This document shows positions 56,038-64,000 of a stretch of 64,000 nt of DNA, in pieces. Every line of letters begins with the position of its first letter. The stretch's first letter is position 1. Made by a program: the position numbers and the translations under genes. Source of the stretch: Dryocosmus kuriphilus (Eukaryota; Arthropoda; Insecta; Hymenoptera; Cynipidae); contig CM076192.1 of NCBI GenBank assembly GCA_038277395.1, positions 196,109,647 through 196,173,646 on the forward strand, given 5' to 3'. The notes under the pieces are model-generated. The model was not told the DNA's origin, did no database searches, and saw nothing but the letters and a program-made list of their open reading frames with translations.

Positions 56038-56756
56038 ATGCCGATTAAAATTCCTGCAACTAGTTTAACGAGGCATACTATAGATGTACAGAGCCACACT
56101 CAAATTAAACAATACCAAAGGCGATTATCTCCCAAAGTGGAAACAGATCTTAGAGAGGCCGCTCAGAAGCTTGAGAGGAGGGAATATGTAGTCCTAGTGG
56201 GAGCGCATGGTGTAACGCGATGTTCATGGTGATAAAGTCAGACGTAGGTTATAGGCTTAGCATTTACTTTAGAAAGCTGAATGAAGTGGCGAAAGAGGAT
56301 GCTTCACCGATGCGGAATATTAGTGAGATATTGGAAGAACTCACGTCAGCACAGTACATTTCAAAGATCGATTTAAGTCAGACTTACCACCAAATTCCGT
56401 TGGAGGAGAAGAGCAAGGAGCTCACTGCTTTCCCGGTACTAGAAAAAGGACTTCTCGATTATAATGGAACGCAGTTCGGGTTGTCTAGCGTACGGGCTAG
56501 CTTTCAACGATTGTTGGACCATTTCATAACGCCCAAATTTGAGCCCCACGCGTTTGCGTACACAGACGACATCATAGTGGTCAGTGAGGCTTTCGGTGAA
56601 CATATGCACTGGTTAGAGAAGATTTTAGATGTTATTTGTAATGCCGGTCTTACCGCGAATCGCGAGGAAAGTGAGTTCGGATGTAGTCAGGTGCGGTATT
56701 TGGGTTACTTGGTCGATTGGACGGAGATGCCCCCGGAACCTGAAAAGGTTGTACTA
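56038..56756 (+). pseudogene. pol: Gypsy B reverse transcriptase
   Basis: 'LTRHTIDVQSHTQIKQYQRR' and 'LREAAQKLERREYV' (56065-56190) lead into 'VIKSDVGYRLSIYFRKLNEV' (56226) and 'ISKIDLSQTYHQIPLEEKSK' with the first catalytic Asp. The catalytic box is 'FAYTDDIIVV' near 56553 (Thr for the usual Ile/Leu). 'EESEFGCSQVRYLGYLV' follows near 56665. 184 residues are open from 56220 before the MITE. After it, 'TDYPAPRDLRQLKRLVGMV' resumes near 56914. Confidence 0.88.
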
Positions 56757-56760
56757 ATAA

Positions 56761-56908
56761 GGGGCCATCCATAAATCACGTAGACAATTTGAGAGGGGGA
56801 GGGGTACGATCGCAGACTACGTTGACCTACATGCAGGGAGAGTCACATGGGGGGAGGGAGAGGTTCAAATTGCCCAAAAATGAAGCTAAGTGATTTATGG
56901 TTGGCCCC
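56761..56908. mobile_element. 148-bp MITE inside Gypsy B pol
   Basis: Terminal inverted repeats 'GGGGCCATCCATAAATCACG' (left) and, inward from the right, 'GGGGCCAACCATAAATCACT'. TAA flanks both sides (56758-56760, 56909-56911), consistent with a 3-base target duplication. The interior is purine-rich ('GAGAGGGGGAGGGG', 'GGGGGGAGGGAGAGG'). The Gypsy coding frame resumes on the far side ('TDYPAPRDL'). This end motif is a widespread insect MITE family as I recall it. Confidence 0.9.
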
Positions 56909-57049
56909 TAACCGACTACCCAGCTCCTAGGGACTTGAGACAGTTAAAGCGACTTGTGGGTATGGTGTGATGGTACAGGTGTTTTATAAAAAAATTTTGC
57001 TAGGAAAGCTGAACCCCCGTATCGCATATTAAACAAAAACCGACGGTAT

Positions 57050-57370
57050 ACATGGGGGGAAAAGCAAGAGCAAGCCTTCCAACCTTTGAAAAACGCTCTG
57101 GTACCGCACCTACCTTATCGAGACCCGAATTCAGTCTGCCGTTTGTTTTACAAACAGACGCTAGCAGTACCGGTTTGGGGGCCTTCCTGACGAAGGAACA
57201 GATTGGAGAAGAGCACGTTATCGCATTTGCTAGTCGACTGGTCGCTTGGGTCGGTGGGCCTTAAAGCTGCTGCAGTACGACTTCGAGGTGCGGCATAGCA
57301 GATGCGCTTTACACCATATGCCTGGTGCTCTGTCTCGAATGCTCGAGCTTGAACCTGAAATGGTGACTAC
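57050..57370 (+). pseudogene. pol: Gypsy B RNase H, internally deleted
   Basis: 'SLPFVLQTDASSTGLGAFLT' (57137-57195) keeps the first catalytic Asp. 'EEHVIAFASR' is then joined near 57235 to 'GRWALKLLQYDFEVRHS', losing about 70 residues present in copy A (including the 'DHSSIRWL' segment). The fusion also changes frame. The tail 'ALSRMLELEPEMV' leads to the integrase linker. Confidence 0.82.
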
Positions 57371-57371
57371 T

Positions 57372-58620
57372 ATTGGGGACACGGAAGACTCCAGGTTTGT
57401 TCGAAGATTCAAGTTAGTTGAGGAGATGCCGTACCTGTTCCCTGATTGGAAAGTGGAAGATGGACGGCTATATTGCCAGACGTCCGATCGCCTTACAGAT
57501 TCCTTTTTGCCGGACTTAGAGGCGTGGAAGTTGATGTTGCCTCTGGAGCTTGGGAATATGGCCATGAGCGAGGTGTACGACATCACAACCTCGGGCCACC
57601 TTGGTGTAGACAAAACCTTCCAGCGACTTTCAGTATTATATTATTGGCCTGGTATGTCCAAAGACGTAGCGACCTATGTTAGCTCATGCGAAACCTGCCA
57701 GAAGATGAAGGTTGAGTACACAGGTCCCTCGGTCAAGATGGGTAAAGTGGTGATCGAGCAGCCTTTGTCTCTAGTAGTGGCGGATATTACGGGTCCACTC
57801 CCGCCTATTCACTCAGGGAATTAATATATCCTGATTTTTCAGGACATGGTTAACAAATAGATCGAGATGCTGCCTCTGAGGAACGCACATGCCGTTGGTG
57901 TGCAGAAAGCGTTCGATCAAACGATTGTGTTTAGATGGGGAATTCCGGAAGCATTGTTCTCCGATAACGGCACCGAGTTTGTGAACAAATTAATTTCTAA
58001 GGCTGCGTCGGAATTGAGATTCAGAAACTCAACTACCTCGCCCTACCATGCGCAAGCTAACCCGGTGGAGAGTGTGGATCGAGTGCTGAAATCTATAATG
58101 TTATCTTTTCAGAAGGGGACCAGCGGGATTAGGATAGCATCTCCCAGATTGCCGGTTTGCGTATAAAACCGCCGTACATAGTTATAATTGTGTGCCGCCA
58201 GCGCTCCTGAATATCGGTCGGGAGCCGTGACTGACAAAATCGTTGAGAAAACAAGAAGAAGGATTACCGGAGATTGTGCCGTTAGCTATGGAGGAATGGG
58301 AGGATAGATTTAAGAGATTGTCGGCAATTAGGCATTTAGTTGCACACCATCTAGATTTGACATCAGATAGGCAAGCGAAATATTGTAATCGCCATCGGCG
58401 TGATGTCAGATATAGAATAGGAGATATCGTTTGGCGTCGAACTCATATTTTATCTTCGTCTGTTAATGATGTCACGAGTAGACTGTTTCATAAATATTCG
58501 AGGCCATATAAGGTCGTGAGGGTAATCTCTCTGGTAGTATTCGAGATACTGGACGAGTCGGGAGTGGTTGAGAAGACTCACTTGAAAGACCTAAAGCATT
58601 GTTGGACGGTGGATCCGAGT
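57372..58620 (+). pseudogene. pol: Gypsy B integrase
   Basis: The zinc finger is complete: 'ITTSGHLGVDKTFQRL' and 'YYWPGMSKDVATYVSSCETC' (57570-57700). The catalytic D-D-E triad is also complete: 'VVADITGPLPP' near 57775, 'FSDNGTEFVNKL' near 57958, 'ANPVESVDRVLK' near 58058. Stops at 57822, 57858 and 58163 and a frameshift break the frame. The C-terminal part is open (58243-58776): 'YRIGDIVWRRTH' and 'YSRPYKVVRVISLVVFEI', then Arg/Pro-rich tail. Copy A has lost two of the three catalytic residues, so B better represents the ancestor. Confidence 0.9.
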
Positions 58621-59100
58621 CTGTTAACGGGGAGCCTTCGCTTCAGTCCGGAGACCAGGAGGAGAGTGCCCCGCGTCCGGATCACGACGATCGTGGCGAC
58701 CGCTCGCCGCAGGAACCAGGCCTCTCGGAGAGAGCCCCAAAGTCCCAGGGTGGCCCAATTCCAAATAGGCCCATAGGTTCCAGTGGACACAGAATATCGT
58801 TTCGGGATATGATGTCCCGCAAGTCGCAGCCCGGAGAACGAGGATCCATCACAATAAACCGCACACCGCAGTCAAAGAGGACGGAGTCGAAACCGAAAAG
58901 TTACCAGAGGGTTACCGTCCGGCCGCCGTGACAGGCTGCGAGGTACATGAAGGCCGAAGTGGAGCCGGTGCAATCCCCAAGACCATCAAGCTGCTAGGAC
59001 GCCAGAAGAACACGGAGAGACAGTGGGACCCCGGAGGATCTCCGGGTTGCGAGGCCGAAGGGCCTGAAAGGGCCACACGGCGAACGAGGTTGGGCAGGAT
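58621..59100 (+). other. Gypsy B 3' tail, GC-rich
   Basis: Arg/Pro/Ser-rich low-complexity coding in overlapping frames ('ETRRRVPRVRITTIVATARR'), similar in kind to copy A's 11724-12353. No envelope features. The end of similarity is about 59100, where AT-rich DNA starts abruptly. No polypurine tract and LTR were recognised. Confidence 0.45.
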
Positions 59101-59495
59101 CGTCGCATCAGCTCATAAAATTTCGACAAATTTTTTAAATATATGTTTTAATCCAATTTTTTATCACTCATTTTCTCTAAATGTATACAAGGCCTCATCG
59201 TACTTTATGGAACCAAAAAAGTAACAAAAAAGTTTTTTCGAAATTGAAAAACTTCTTATTTAAAAAGTAGCCCTCTTAAGAATTCAAAAATTATCTTTTT
59301 AATTGAAAAAGTATTGTAATAATAGTAATAAACTAAAAAAACGTATAGAATAATATTTTTAGCTTGGTTTGATCAGTCCCCCCCCCCTGCCCGGCTGAAA
59401 ATTGTGAACTGTTTTTTAGTCCACTTAACTTCGACCCAAATGCGCTCACATGCGCTATAAATAAAAAATTGTGCGCCAAACAAACATGTGAATTA
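59101..59495. other. AT-rich non-coding DNA
   Basis: No gene. A poly-C run lies at 59378-59386. Confidence 0.5.
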
Positions 59496-59497
59496 TA

Positions 59498-60427
59498 CGA
59501 GGCACGTCCAGAAAGTAAGTGTACTGGTACTCTCGCAGCTGTAGGGAATACTTTTTCGAAATGTTGGCAAAACTGCCACGTAGCCTGACCCCTCCTCTTC
59601 AAAACAAGTCCAGTCCGAGGTTAGTGTGTTGAAAACTCTTGACGCAGTAGCGTCTCTCGCGAAAAATGTCGATCGTATCTCCCACCAAGTGCGAAATTCG
59701 CTCTGTCATTCAGGGAAAAGCTCCAGTTGAGATTTAAAATGAGGTGAAAACTGTTGACGGTATTGTAGCTATGAATCGTACGAGTGTGTATAAGTGGTGT
59801 CGCGAATCTAAAAATGGCCATACTTCCGTGCATGACGATCAGAGGAGCGGAAGACCTTCAATTGTGACTCACGAGCTTGTGGAAAAAATCGAGATTGCGG
59901 CCCGTGACGGTTGGAGATTGACGTTAGGTGATCTTCCTGCGATGTTTCCGCAAACCTGCAGATCCCTCTAACGCGAAACAATCACAGAAACTCTTGAATA
60001 TCGGAAATTGTCTGCGAGGTGGGTCCCAAAACAGCTGTCAATGCCAAACCTCACACGGCTGACGCCACGAAGCAACTCCTGGACTCTTTTGGATGGGACA
60101 TTTTGAACTACCCCCCGTATTGCCCTACCTGGCCCCTTCAGATTTATATCTCTTCACTTGCCTGAAGGAGCACATGAGCGGAAACAAGTTCTCAACGGAC
60201 TAGGAGGTGAAGAGGGAGGTGGAGAATTGGGCGAAAGAGCTGGCGGGAGACTCTTCGAGGCAGGCATCAAAAAATTGATCCCGCGGCTCACCACTTGCAT
60301 CGAGAGGGATGAAGACTGTGCCGAAAAAAAAAAACTTACATATGTACAAGTGTAACCAACTATGTTTTTGTTTTAATGAATTTTTTTTTAAGCCTTCATA
60401 AACTACTTACTTTCTGGGCGTGCCTCG
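59498..60427 (+). mobile_element. Mariner element D, deleted, flanked by TA
   Basis: Terminal inverted repeats: left 'CGAGGCACGTCCAGAAAGTA' and right, inward, 'CGAGGCACGCCCAGAAAGTA'. TA at 59496-59497 and 60428-60429. 930 bases between, with a transposase relic that lacks the catalytic centre. Confidence 0.93.
59666..60353 (+). pseudogene. Mariner D transposase, catalytic centre deleted
   Basis: The N-terminal DNA-binding part reads 'SPTKCEIRSVIQGKAPVEI', stop, then 'MNRTSVYKWCRESKNGHTSV', 'DDQRSGRPSIVTHELVEKIE', 'LTLGDLPAMFPQTCRSL'. Then 'LEYRKLSARWVPKQLS' (near 59995) jumps to a region resembling the last third ('DSFGWDILNYPP', 'CLKEHMSG', 'EAGIKKLIPRLTTCIER'). The segments with the first and second catalytic Asp are gone, and the third is blurred ('YCPTWPLQIY'). 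It is a different mariner subfamily from A, B and C. Confidence 0.82.
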
Positions 60428-60429
60428 TA

Positions 60430-60550
60430 GCTATATATTAAAATTCATAGCATTATGTATACATATTGAGGTACTTGTCGTTTTCCTGCACACACCGCGA
60501 TAAGCACTTCCCTTCCAGACATTGCAAACACTAGATAAAAGGGTACTTAC
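60430..60550. other. Non-coding junction between mariner D and the gene cluster
   Basis: On the minus strand it begins with a strong donor-like 'GTAAGTACCC' (60550-60541), so it may be intron of the exon at 60551-60761. Confidence 0.35.
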
Positions 60551-60761
60551 GCAAGTCGGATGCACATTTTTGAATCCAGGAACAAAAGCTGAGACTGGGA
60601 ATAACCGCAGTAGCGTGAGGCTGTAAATTCGCACTACTTAGAAGCATAAAATTGTTTGGGTATTGCTGCCTAAGATACCTAAACTGCGAATTATAAAATT
60701 CTTTGCGCTTCTCTGTATGTAAGTTTCTTGGCAAACGACCCTGCACCAGTACAGATTGCAT
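60551..60761 (-). CDS. Putative coding exon, unknown protein
   Basis: Open from an ATG at 60761 for 70 residues to a consensus splice donor (GC|GTAAGT at 60551/60550). The peptide ('LPRNLHTEKRKEFYNSQFRY', 'SSANLQPHATAVIPSLSF') has normal amino acid composition and looks like a real protein. I do not recognise it. If the donor is not used, the frame runs six residues further to a stop. It could belong to the element whose genes follow or to a host gene. Confidence 0.4.
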
Positions 60762-60990
60762 TGCTGAAGTGACGTCTTATCCAATCATACTTTTAACAAT
60801 GACAGCCTAGGCGTACTTGGAGATAAACATCTATTACAGTATGTATATACATGTGACCATTATTCTCGTGGGAATAGGATAAAATTGCAACCAAATCTGC
60901 CTGCTACTTCTCATCTATACCGCCATCTGCACGCGATGACGTGGATATTTCTTTCTAGGCGGTTTATGCAGTTCCGTGACTACTGCCAAT

Positions 60991-61290
60991 TTATCCTCGT
61001 CCATTCTCGAGGGCGTTTAGTTGAGCGTCCAACTGAGCAAAGTGTTCAGAGTTACGGACTGGCAAGTCTTGTTGACTATCAGCTTGCAAATTCTTTAAAC
61101 GCTCGTTGAATGATACCTCGAGGATACATGGCATCAAATTATTACTGTCAATCTCTGTTTGCATTGACGATATGACTTTAAACACTGTGTGTATCTCATT
61201 TTGTATAATGCAATGTACAATTCCAACAATGAGAGCGTTGTCTTGTTGTTTGGCCCCATTAACGTTGTCGTCTCTTGCCGTCTGCTTCAT
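60991..61290 (-). CDS. Unknown 99-residue open frame with helical C-terminus
   Basis: Open on the minus strand from 61290. The second half ('CILEVSFNERLKNLQADSQQ', 'NSEHFAQLDAQLNALEN') is amphipathic and helix-rich, weakly like the small C-terminal helical domain often seen in insect DUF4806-type proteins, but I cannot establish that. It lies between the exon at 60551 and the DUF8207-like fragment, all on the minus strand, so the three may be parts of one transcription unit. Confidence 0.35.
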   Translation of the reverse strand: MKQTARDDNVNGAKQQDNALIVGIVHCIIQNEIHTVFKVISSMQTEIDSNNLMPCILEVSFNERLKNLQADSQQDLPVRNSEHFAQLDAQLNALENGRG

Positions 61291-61421
61291 AATGGCCTTC
61301 AGAGGTGATTTTGAATCCTACACTAGGAGGTCCACGGCTCGCTGCAGTCGCTCAATGCAGGTGACATCCAAACACATCGATACTCAACGTGATACTGATG
61401 ATATCTTTATGTGTACGCACT

Positions 61422-61652
61422 CTACCGCTTCTTGTGTGCACTTGTAGCAATTAGAATTTCTTCATAATAGCTCAGATTATTATCAGCACTTATAGGTGAC
61501 TCCTCAGGAGTATGCTTAAGCAGCAGTTCCAACAGGCAAACGGTTTTCAAGTACTGTTTATCAGCAACGTGGGTATATTGTCCCTCAAAATTAATGGGTT
61601 TATCGCCAATCATAAGGGCTCCATTACTGAGCTTACGATCACCATAAATCAT
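61422..61652 (-). pseudogene. DUF8207-like protein fragment
   Basis: 76 residues starting 'MIYGDRKLSNGALMIGDKPI', continuing through 'KQYLKTVCLLELLLKHTPEE' and 'NNLSYYEEILIATSAHKKR'. I recognise this as a small domain common in uncharacterised arthropod proteins that are repeatedly found beside the capsid-like gene family seen downstream. The name DUF8207 is from memory. The N-terminal extension normal for the family is missing because a plus-strand gene begins exactly at its start. Function unknown. Confidence 0.55.
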
Positions 61653-62143
61653 ATAAAGTTGTCATACACACTGTCAGCTATGCGATTGAAGATATTGAGA
61701 GATATGTTCACAAGATTCTAGCGAACGACGGCATTAAAATAAACATGAAGCCAATTAATAACACACAGCGCAGCGAGATATAGTGTGATCATGAAGAGGA
61801 CTTTCGACTAGTGGTTTCGATTGGACGAATGTTGGGTTTCGTATGTTGTTTTCTTGAGGCCATTAAGGTTCATACTTCCGATCTACATGTGGCTATTCCC
61901 AAAGTGAACGCTCTACTAGTTGAGTGTAGTGTCACAACAGGAGCGTGCATCAACGAGCGCAAACTGCACACGATTCACGAATTTTTTCCTGTTTTTCAAC
62001 CAAGGTGTAAGATTATGGAAGTGCCATCACGCGTTATTTATGTATCTGCCAATCGTCGTGAAGAAAATATATCAAATTCAGTTCTGATTGATGTTCAAGA
62101 CGGAGACACGGTGAATTTTCTAGGCGTGATTATAACAATATGA
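61653..62143 (+). pseudogene. Virus-like element gene, putative minor structural protein, one stop
   Basis: Reads from 61653 through 'VSYAIEDIERYVHKILAND', a stop at 61781, then 110 open residues from 61811: 'HTSDLHVAIPKVNALLVECS', 'CINERKLHTIHEFFP', 'KIMEVPSRVIYVSANRR' and 'LIDVQDGDTVNFLGVIITI'. The beta-rich pattern and the position directly before the capsid-like gene match a gene I know as its constant neighbour in arthropod genomes. I interpret it as a structural (possibly minor capsid or tail-like) protein of an endogenous element; that role is inference. One stop and loss of the extreme N-terminus. Confidence 0.6.
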
Positions 62144-62146
62144 CTA

Positions 62147-62195
62147 CACGTCAAATCATCGTAATAATAATAATCATAATAATAATAATGTGGAT
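62147..62195. repeat. Short (TAA)n/(ATA)n microsatellite
   Basis: 'AATAATAATAATCATAATAA' and following, in the spacer between two genes of the virus-like block. Confidence 0.9.
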
Positions 62196-62234
62196 TGTGT
62201 GCAATCGCAAAGAGGACTATATGAGGGAGACAAG

Positions 62235-63611
62235 ATGCCAGATACAAGTTGGTCTTCGGCCAGCACGAAAGGCGATAACACCAAATAACCTTCTCCTTCC
62301 GATAAAACTAGGCCTCAAAATCAAAGAAAGCAATTGAAAATGTCACTCAGGACATTTGTCACCTTCAGCTGTTGCATAAAACAAAATAAATGTAATAAGT
62401 ATAAAAACATTCATGCACCAGTGACGTTTGACGATTTCATATCCCTCTATGAGATTCATACACATTAACCTTATGCCACATCGTCATTCAACAACAGTAA
62501 TGGAATTCAGATCACTGTCCAGCATCATGATTTGTGTATACTGCCCAGTAAAAGTTCACTGCACATGTACGGCAGTCTGACAAGGGATGAAGATGTAGCC
62601 AGAATTGTTACTGCCACAATCTCAGTGAGCAATCCAATCCGCTTTATGTTTGATGAAGTTCGCTATAAACACAATGGTATTGATTTTGATCATTGCAAGA
62701 ATGTCGGTGTCACTGACACCATAAAAGTCAACGTCTCCCTCACTCATGGACAGGGTTGTCTTATGGATAATGCAGGATGGCTAGGTATCCCCGAAGGAAC
62801 AGGACGTCTTACCAACGAGGCGTGATACATTGATGTCACTGTACCACTCAGTATAATCCAAGGATTCGCTGAAGACTATCGAGAAATCGTTGTGAATGCA
62901 AAGCGTGAACTTATATTGACAATATTACGCAGTGATTTGAACGTCATCGTACAACAACGCCAAGATCCTGGAAGCGAAGAACAATTTAGGATCTCGATTA
63001 AGAAAATAGCGTGGATGATACAGTATGTGATCGTTTCTGGTCAGCAGAAGATATAGTTACTGAAGTTTATTGAAAAAATCCTCTGAACACTATGAGTTTT
63101 CGGTCACGGGAATTGTATGAATACGCTATGCTAATCGCCATCCCGAGACACATATGGGCTGTGAAAACGTCGACTCAGTTGGAGAAAACACGTCACGTTA
63201 CCCTAGGTTTCCAGACAGCCAGAAAGGATAGGCTAGCAAGATATGCTAATAGTTTCGATGATTGCAATATAAGCAATGTCCAGGAGTTCCTCAATTCACA
63301 ATACTATCCGTAAGGAATCTGAATCTGAACATTATTCAAAACATGTTCGCACTACTTTTTGGCAACCTACTAGAATAAAGAGCTTGAGCCAATGTTGAAA
63401 AAACTATTTCAGAGAACGCGGTTCTCTGGCTGTTATCGATTTCACAAAAGAGAATGAGTTTCTCAAACAGACCTCAGTGCAAATTCTTCTGGAATAACAA
63501 TCTGGAGACAATTTTTCCGCTGAAACTTCAGCCTACTGCCTCATCATACATGATCCTCTTATTCAATTTCAGTATCAGCCTCACTGTGGTAGCGTTAAGA
63601 AGTTGATTTAA
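62235..63611 (+). pseudogene. Double-jelly-roll capsid-like gene of an endogenous DNA element, decayed
   Basis: One frame runs from an ATG at 62235 with stops at 62286, 62466, 62823 and 63051, then shifts near 63070 and continues to a stop at 63609. Landmarks: 'VTFDDFISLYEIHTH' near 62422, 'IRFMFDEVRYKHNGIDFD' near 62638, 'VTDTIKVNVSLT' near 62712, 'VPLSIIQGFAEDYREIVVNA' near 62838, 'LYEYAMLIAIPRHIWAVKTS' near 63113, 'HVTLGFQTARKD' near 63194, 'CNISNVQEFLNSQYYP' near 63265, and the C-terminal 'AETSAYCLIIHDPLIQFQYQ' near 63521. About 455 codons. It is a large beta-rich protein repeated in many insects, sitting among structural-type genes, which fits a major capsid protein of Polinton/adintovirus-like elements. 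The capsid identity is inference; membership of the recurrent family is firmer. Confidence 0.6.
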
Positions 63612-63617
63612 GTAATG

Positions 63618-63664
63618 GGGGTAATGTCAGCATTAGTGGGGTAATGTCAGCAGTAGTGGGGAGC
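63618..63664. repeat. Short direct repeat 'GGGGTAATGTCAGCA'
   Basis: Two adjacent copies of 'TAATGTCAGCA(T/G)TAGTGGGG' (about 22-base step) in the spacer between the capsid-like gene and the next gene. Confidence 0.9.
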
Positions 63665-63713
63665 AAATTGTAAAAGAGATGATTTCAGGGACCAGAGTTC
63701 AGTTCTCGTCGAA

Positions 63714-64000
63714 ATGTATTTCATAGTGGACGTGCAAGGCTTCATGAAGTCCATTACCCAGTTTGTCTTCAAGGAGTTGTTTCTAGTTTCTCTCCAGGAA
63801 GACTCTCAACCTGTGGTTTATCCCTTTGCACCTCCTTGCTACTGGCATGTGTTGCCAGCCCGCTACGAGAGTGAAAATTTGTGACTGACGCGCAATTTTC
63901 ATGGTCACGAATGGAGCGCTGGTGAAATAACCTACGAAGAAGTGAGGCACATAATTCAGAAAGAACTGCGTAGTGCCAATGCTGTCTATATTAAAGGATT
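63714..64000 (+). CDS. Conserved protein of the virus-like block, partial at window end, one stop
   Basis: From the ATG at 63714 the frame runs 56 codons ('MYFIVDVQGFMKSITQFVFK', 'PPCYWHVLPARYESENL'), meets a TGA at 63882, and then stays open in the same frame to the window end ('LTRNFHGHEWSAGEITYEEV', 'IIQKELRSANAVYIKG'). The family, seen by me only as uncharacterised arthropod proteins in the company of the two preceding genes, begins with a conserved 'VDxQGF' box and later an 'xNxHG' box, as here. That pattern suggests a nuclease- or RNase-H-like fold, but this is a guess. It is the best-preserved gene of the block. Confidence 0.6.

Larger units (their letters stand above)
53501..59100 (+). 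mobile_element. Ty3/Gypsy LTR retrotransposon, copy B, decayed
   Basis: Same family as copy A. Order: primer site, leader, gag (53957-55440), protease (about 55460-55790), reverse transcriptase (56040-56990), truncated RNase H (57050-57240), connection and integrase (57246-58620), GC-rich tail. It keeps some residues that copy A lost (integrase D-D-E) and lacks others (most of RNase H). A 148-bp MITE sits between the RT palm and connection. The 3' LTR was not found before 59498. Confidence 0.9.

Noticed and set aside
1..64000. tRNA, rRNA or snRNA genes
   Set aside because: I looked for tRNA A/B-box pairs and rRNA-like conserved words and found none I could support; no tool-based scan was possible.

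Overview
This is eukaryotic nuclear DNA, almost certainly from an insect. It is AT-rich, packed with decayed transposable elements of insect-type families (mariner, Ty3/Gypsy, R1-like and Jockey/CR1-like non-LTR elements), full of microsatellites, and has no bacterial operon structure. Degenerate AT-rich repeats built around 'TTGAAAATTCAAC'-like units remind me of gall-wasp and other hymenopteran genomes, but that placement is a weak inference. I see no convincing intact host gene. Almost every coding match is a pseudogene or an element fragment.

Layout. 1-1417: 3' half of an R1-like non-LTR reverse transcriptase. 1582-2288: tyrosine recombinase relic, followed by a diverged inverted repeat. 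3516-5700: tandem array of a ~312-bp unit, broken by a mariner (3655-4835). 7635-12353: decayed Ty3/Gypsy element (copy A), followed by an unrelated-looking gag zinc-knuckle fragment and a minisatellite. 13150-17600: mostly non-coding, with (TA)n tracts and a dispersed repeat. 17603-18937: mariner B, inserted into a non-LTR element (18938-22105) that contains a near-perfect palindrome of ~650-bp arms. 22106-25918: non-coding, including ~1 kb of pyrimidine-rich strand-asymmetric DNA. 25918-32070: a higher-order repeat array with long poly-C tracts, invaded by a fold-back element and flanked by two inverted copies of an integrase tail with a chromodomain-like end.

33330-35349: a gag-only non-LTR retroelement with poly(A), sitting inside an acidic coding sequence. 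37425-39910: three different tandem arrays. 39915-40983: a DD41D Tc1/mariner-like transposase. 41493-41960: a two-exon gene fragment with a clean intron, partly repeated at 22535. 43035-44356: second copy of mariner A. 44816-47792: a decayed gene of an arthropod multicopy family, split by mariner C (46485-47425) and capped by a TTAA-flanked fold-back element (47797-48825). 53501-59100: second Gypsy copy (B), with a tRNA-Lys-type primer binding site and a 148-bp MITE inside pol. 59498-60427: mariner D.

The most interesting stretch is 60551-64000. It holds a cluster of genes that I recognise, from memory only, as a set that recurs across arthropod genomes: a small DUF8207-like protein, a structural-protein-like gene, a gene resembling a major capsid protein of the double-jelly-roll type, and a further open gene running off the window edge. 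I interpret it as the remains of a Polinton/adintovirus-like endogenous DNA element. The integrase-chromodomain fragments at 30040 and 32455 are of the kind such elements carry. The capsid assignment is a hypothesis that structure prediction would settle.
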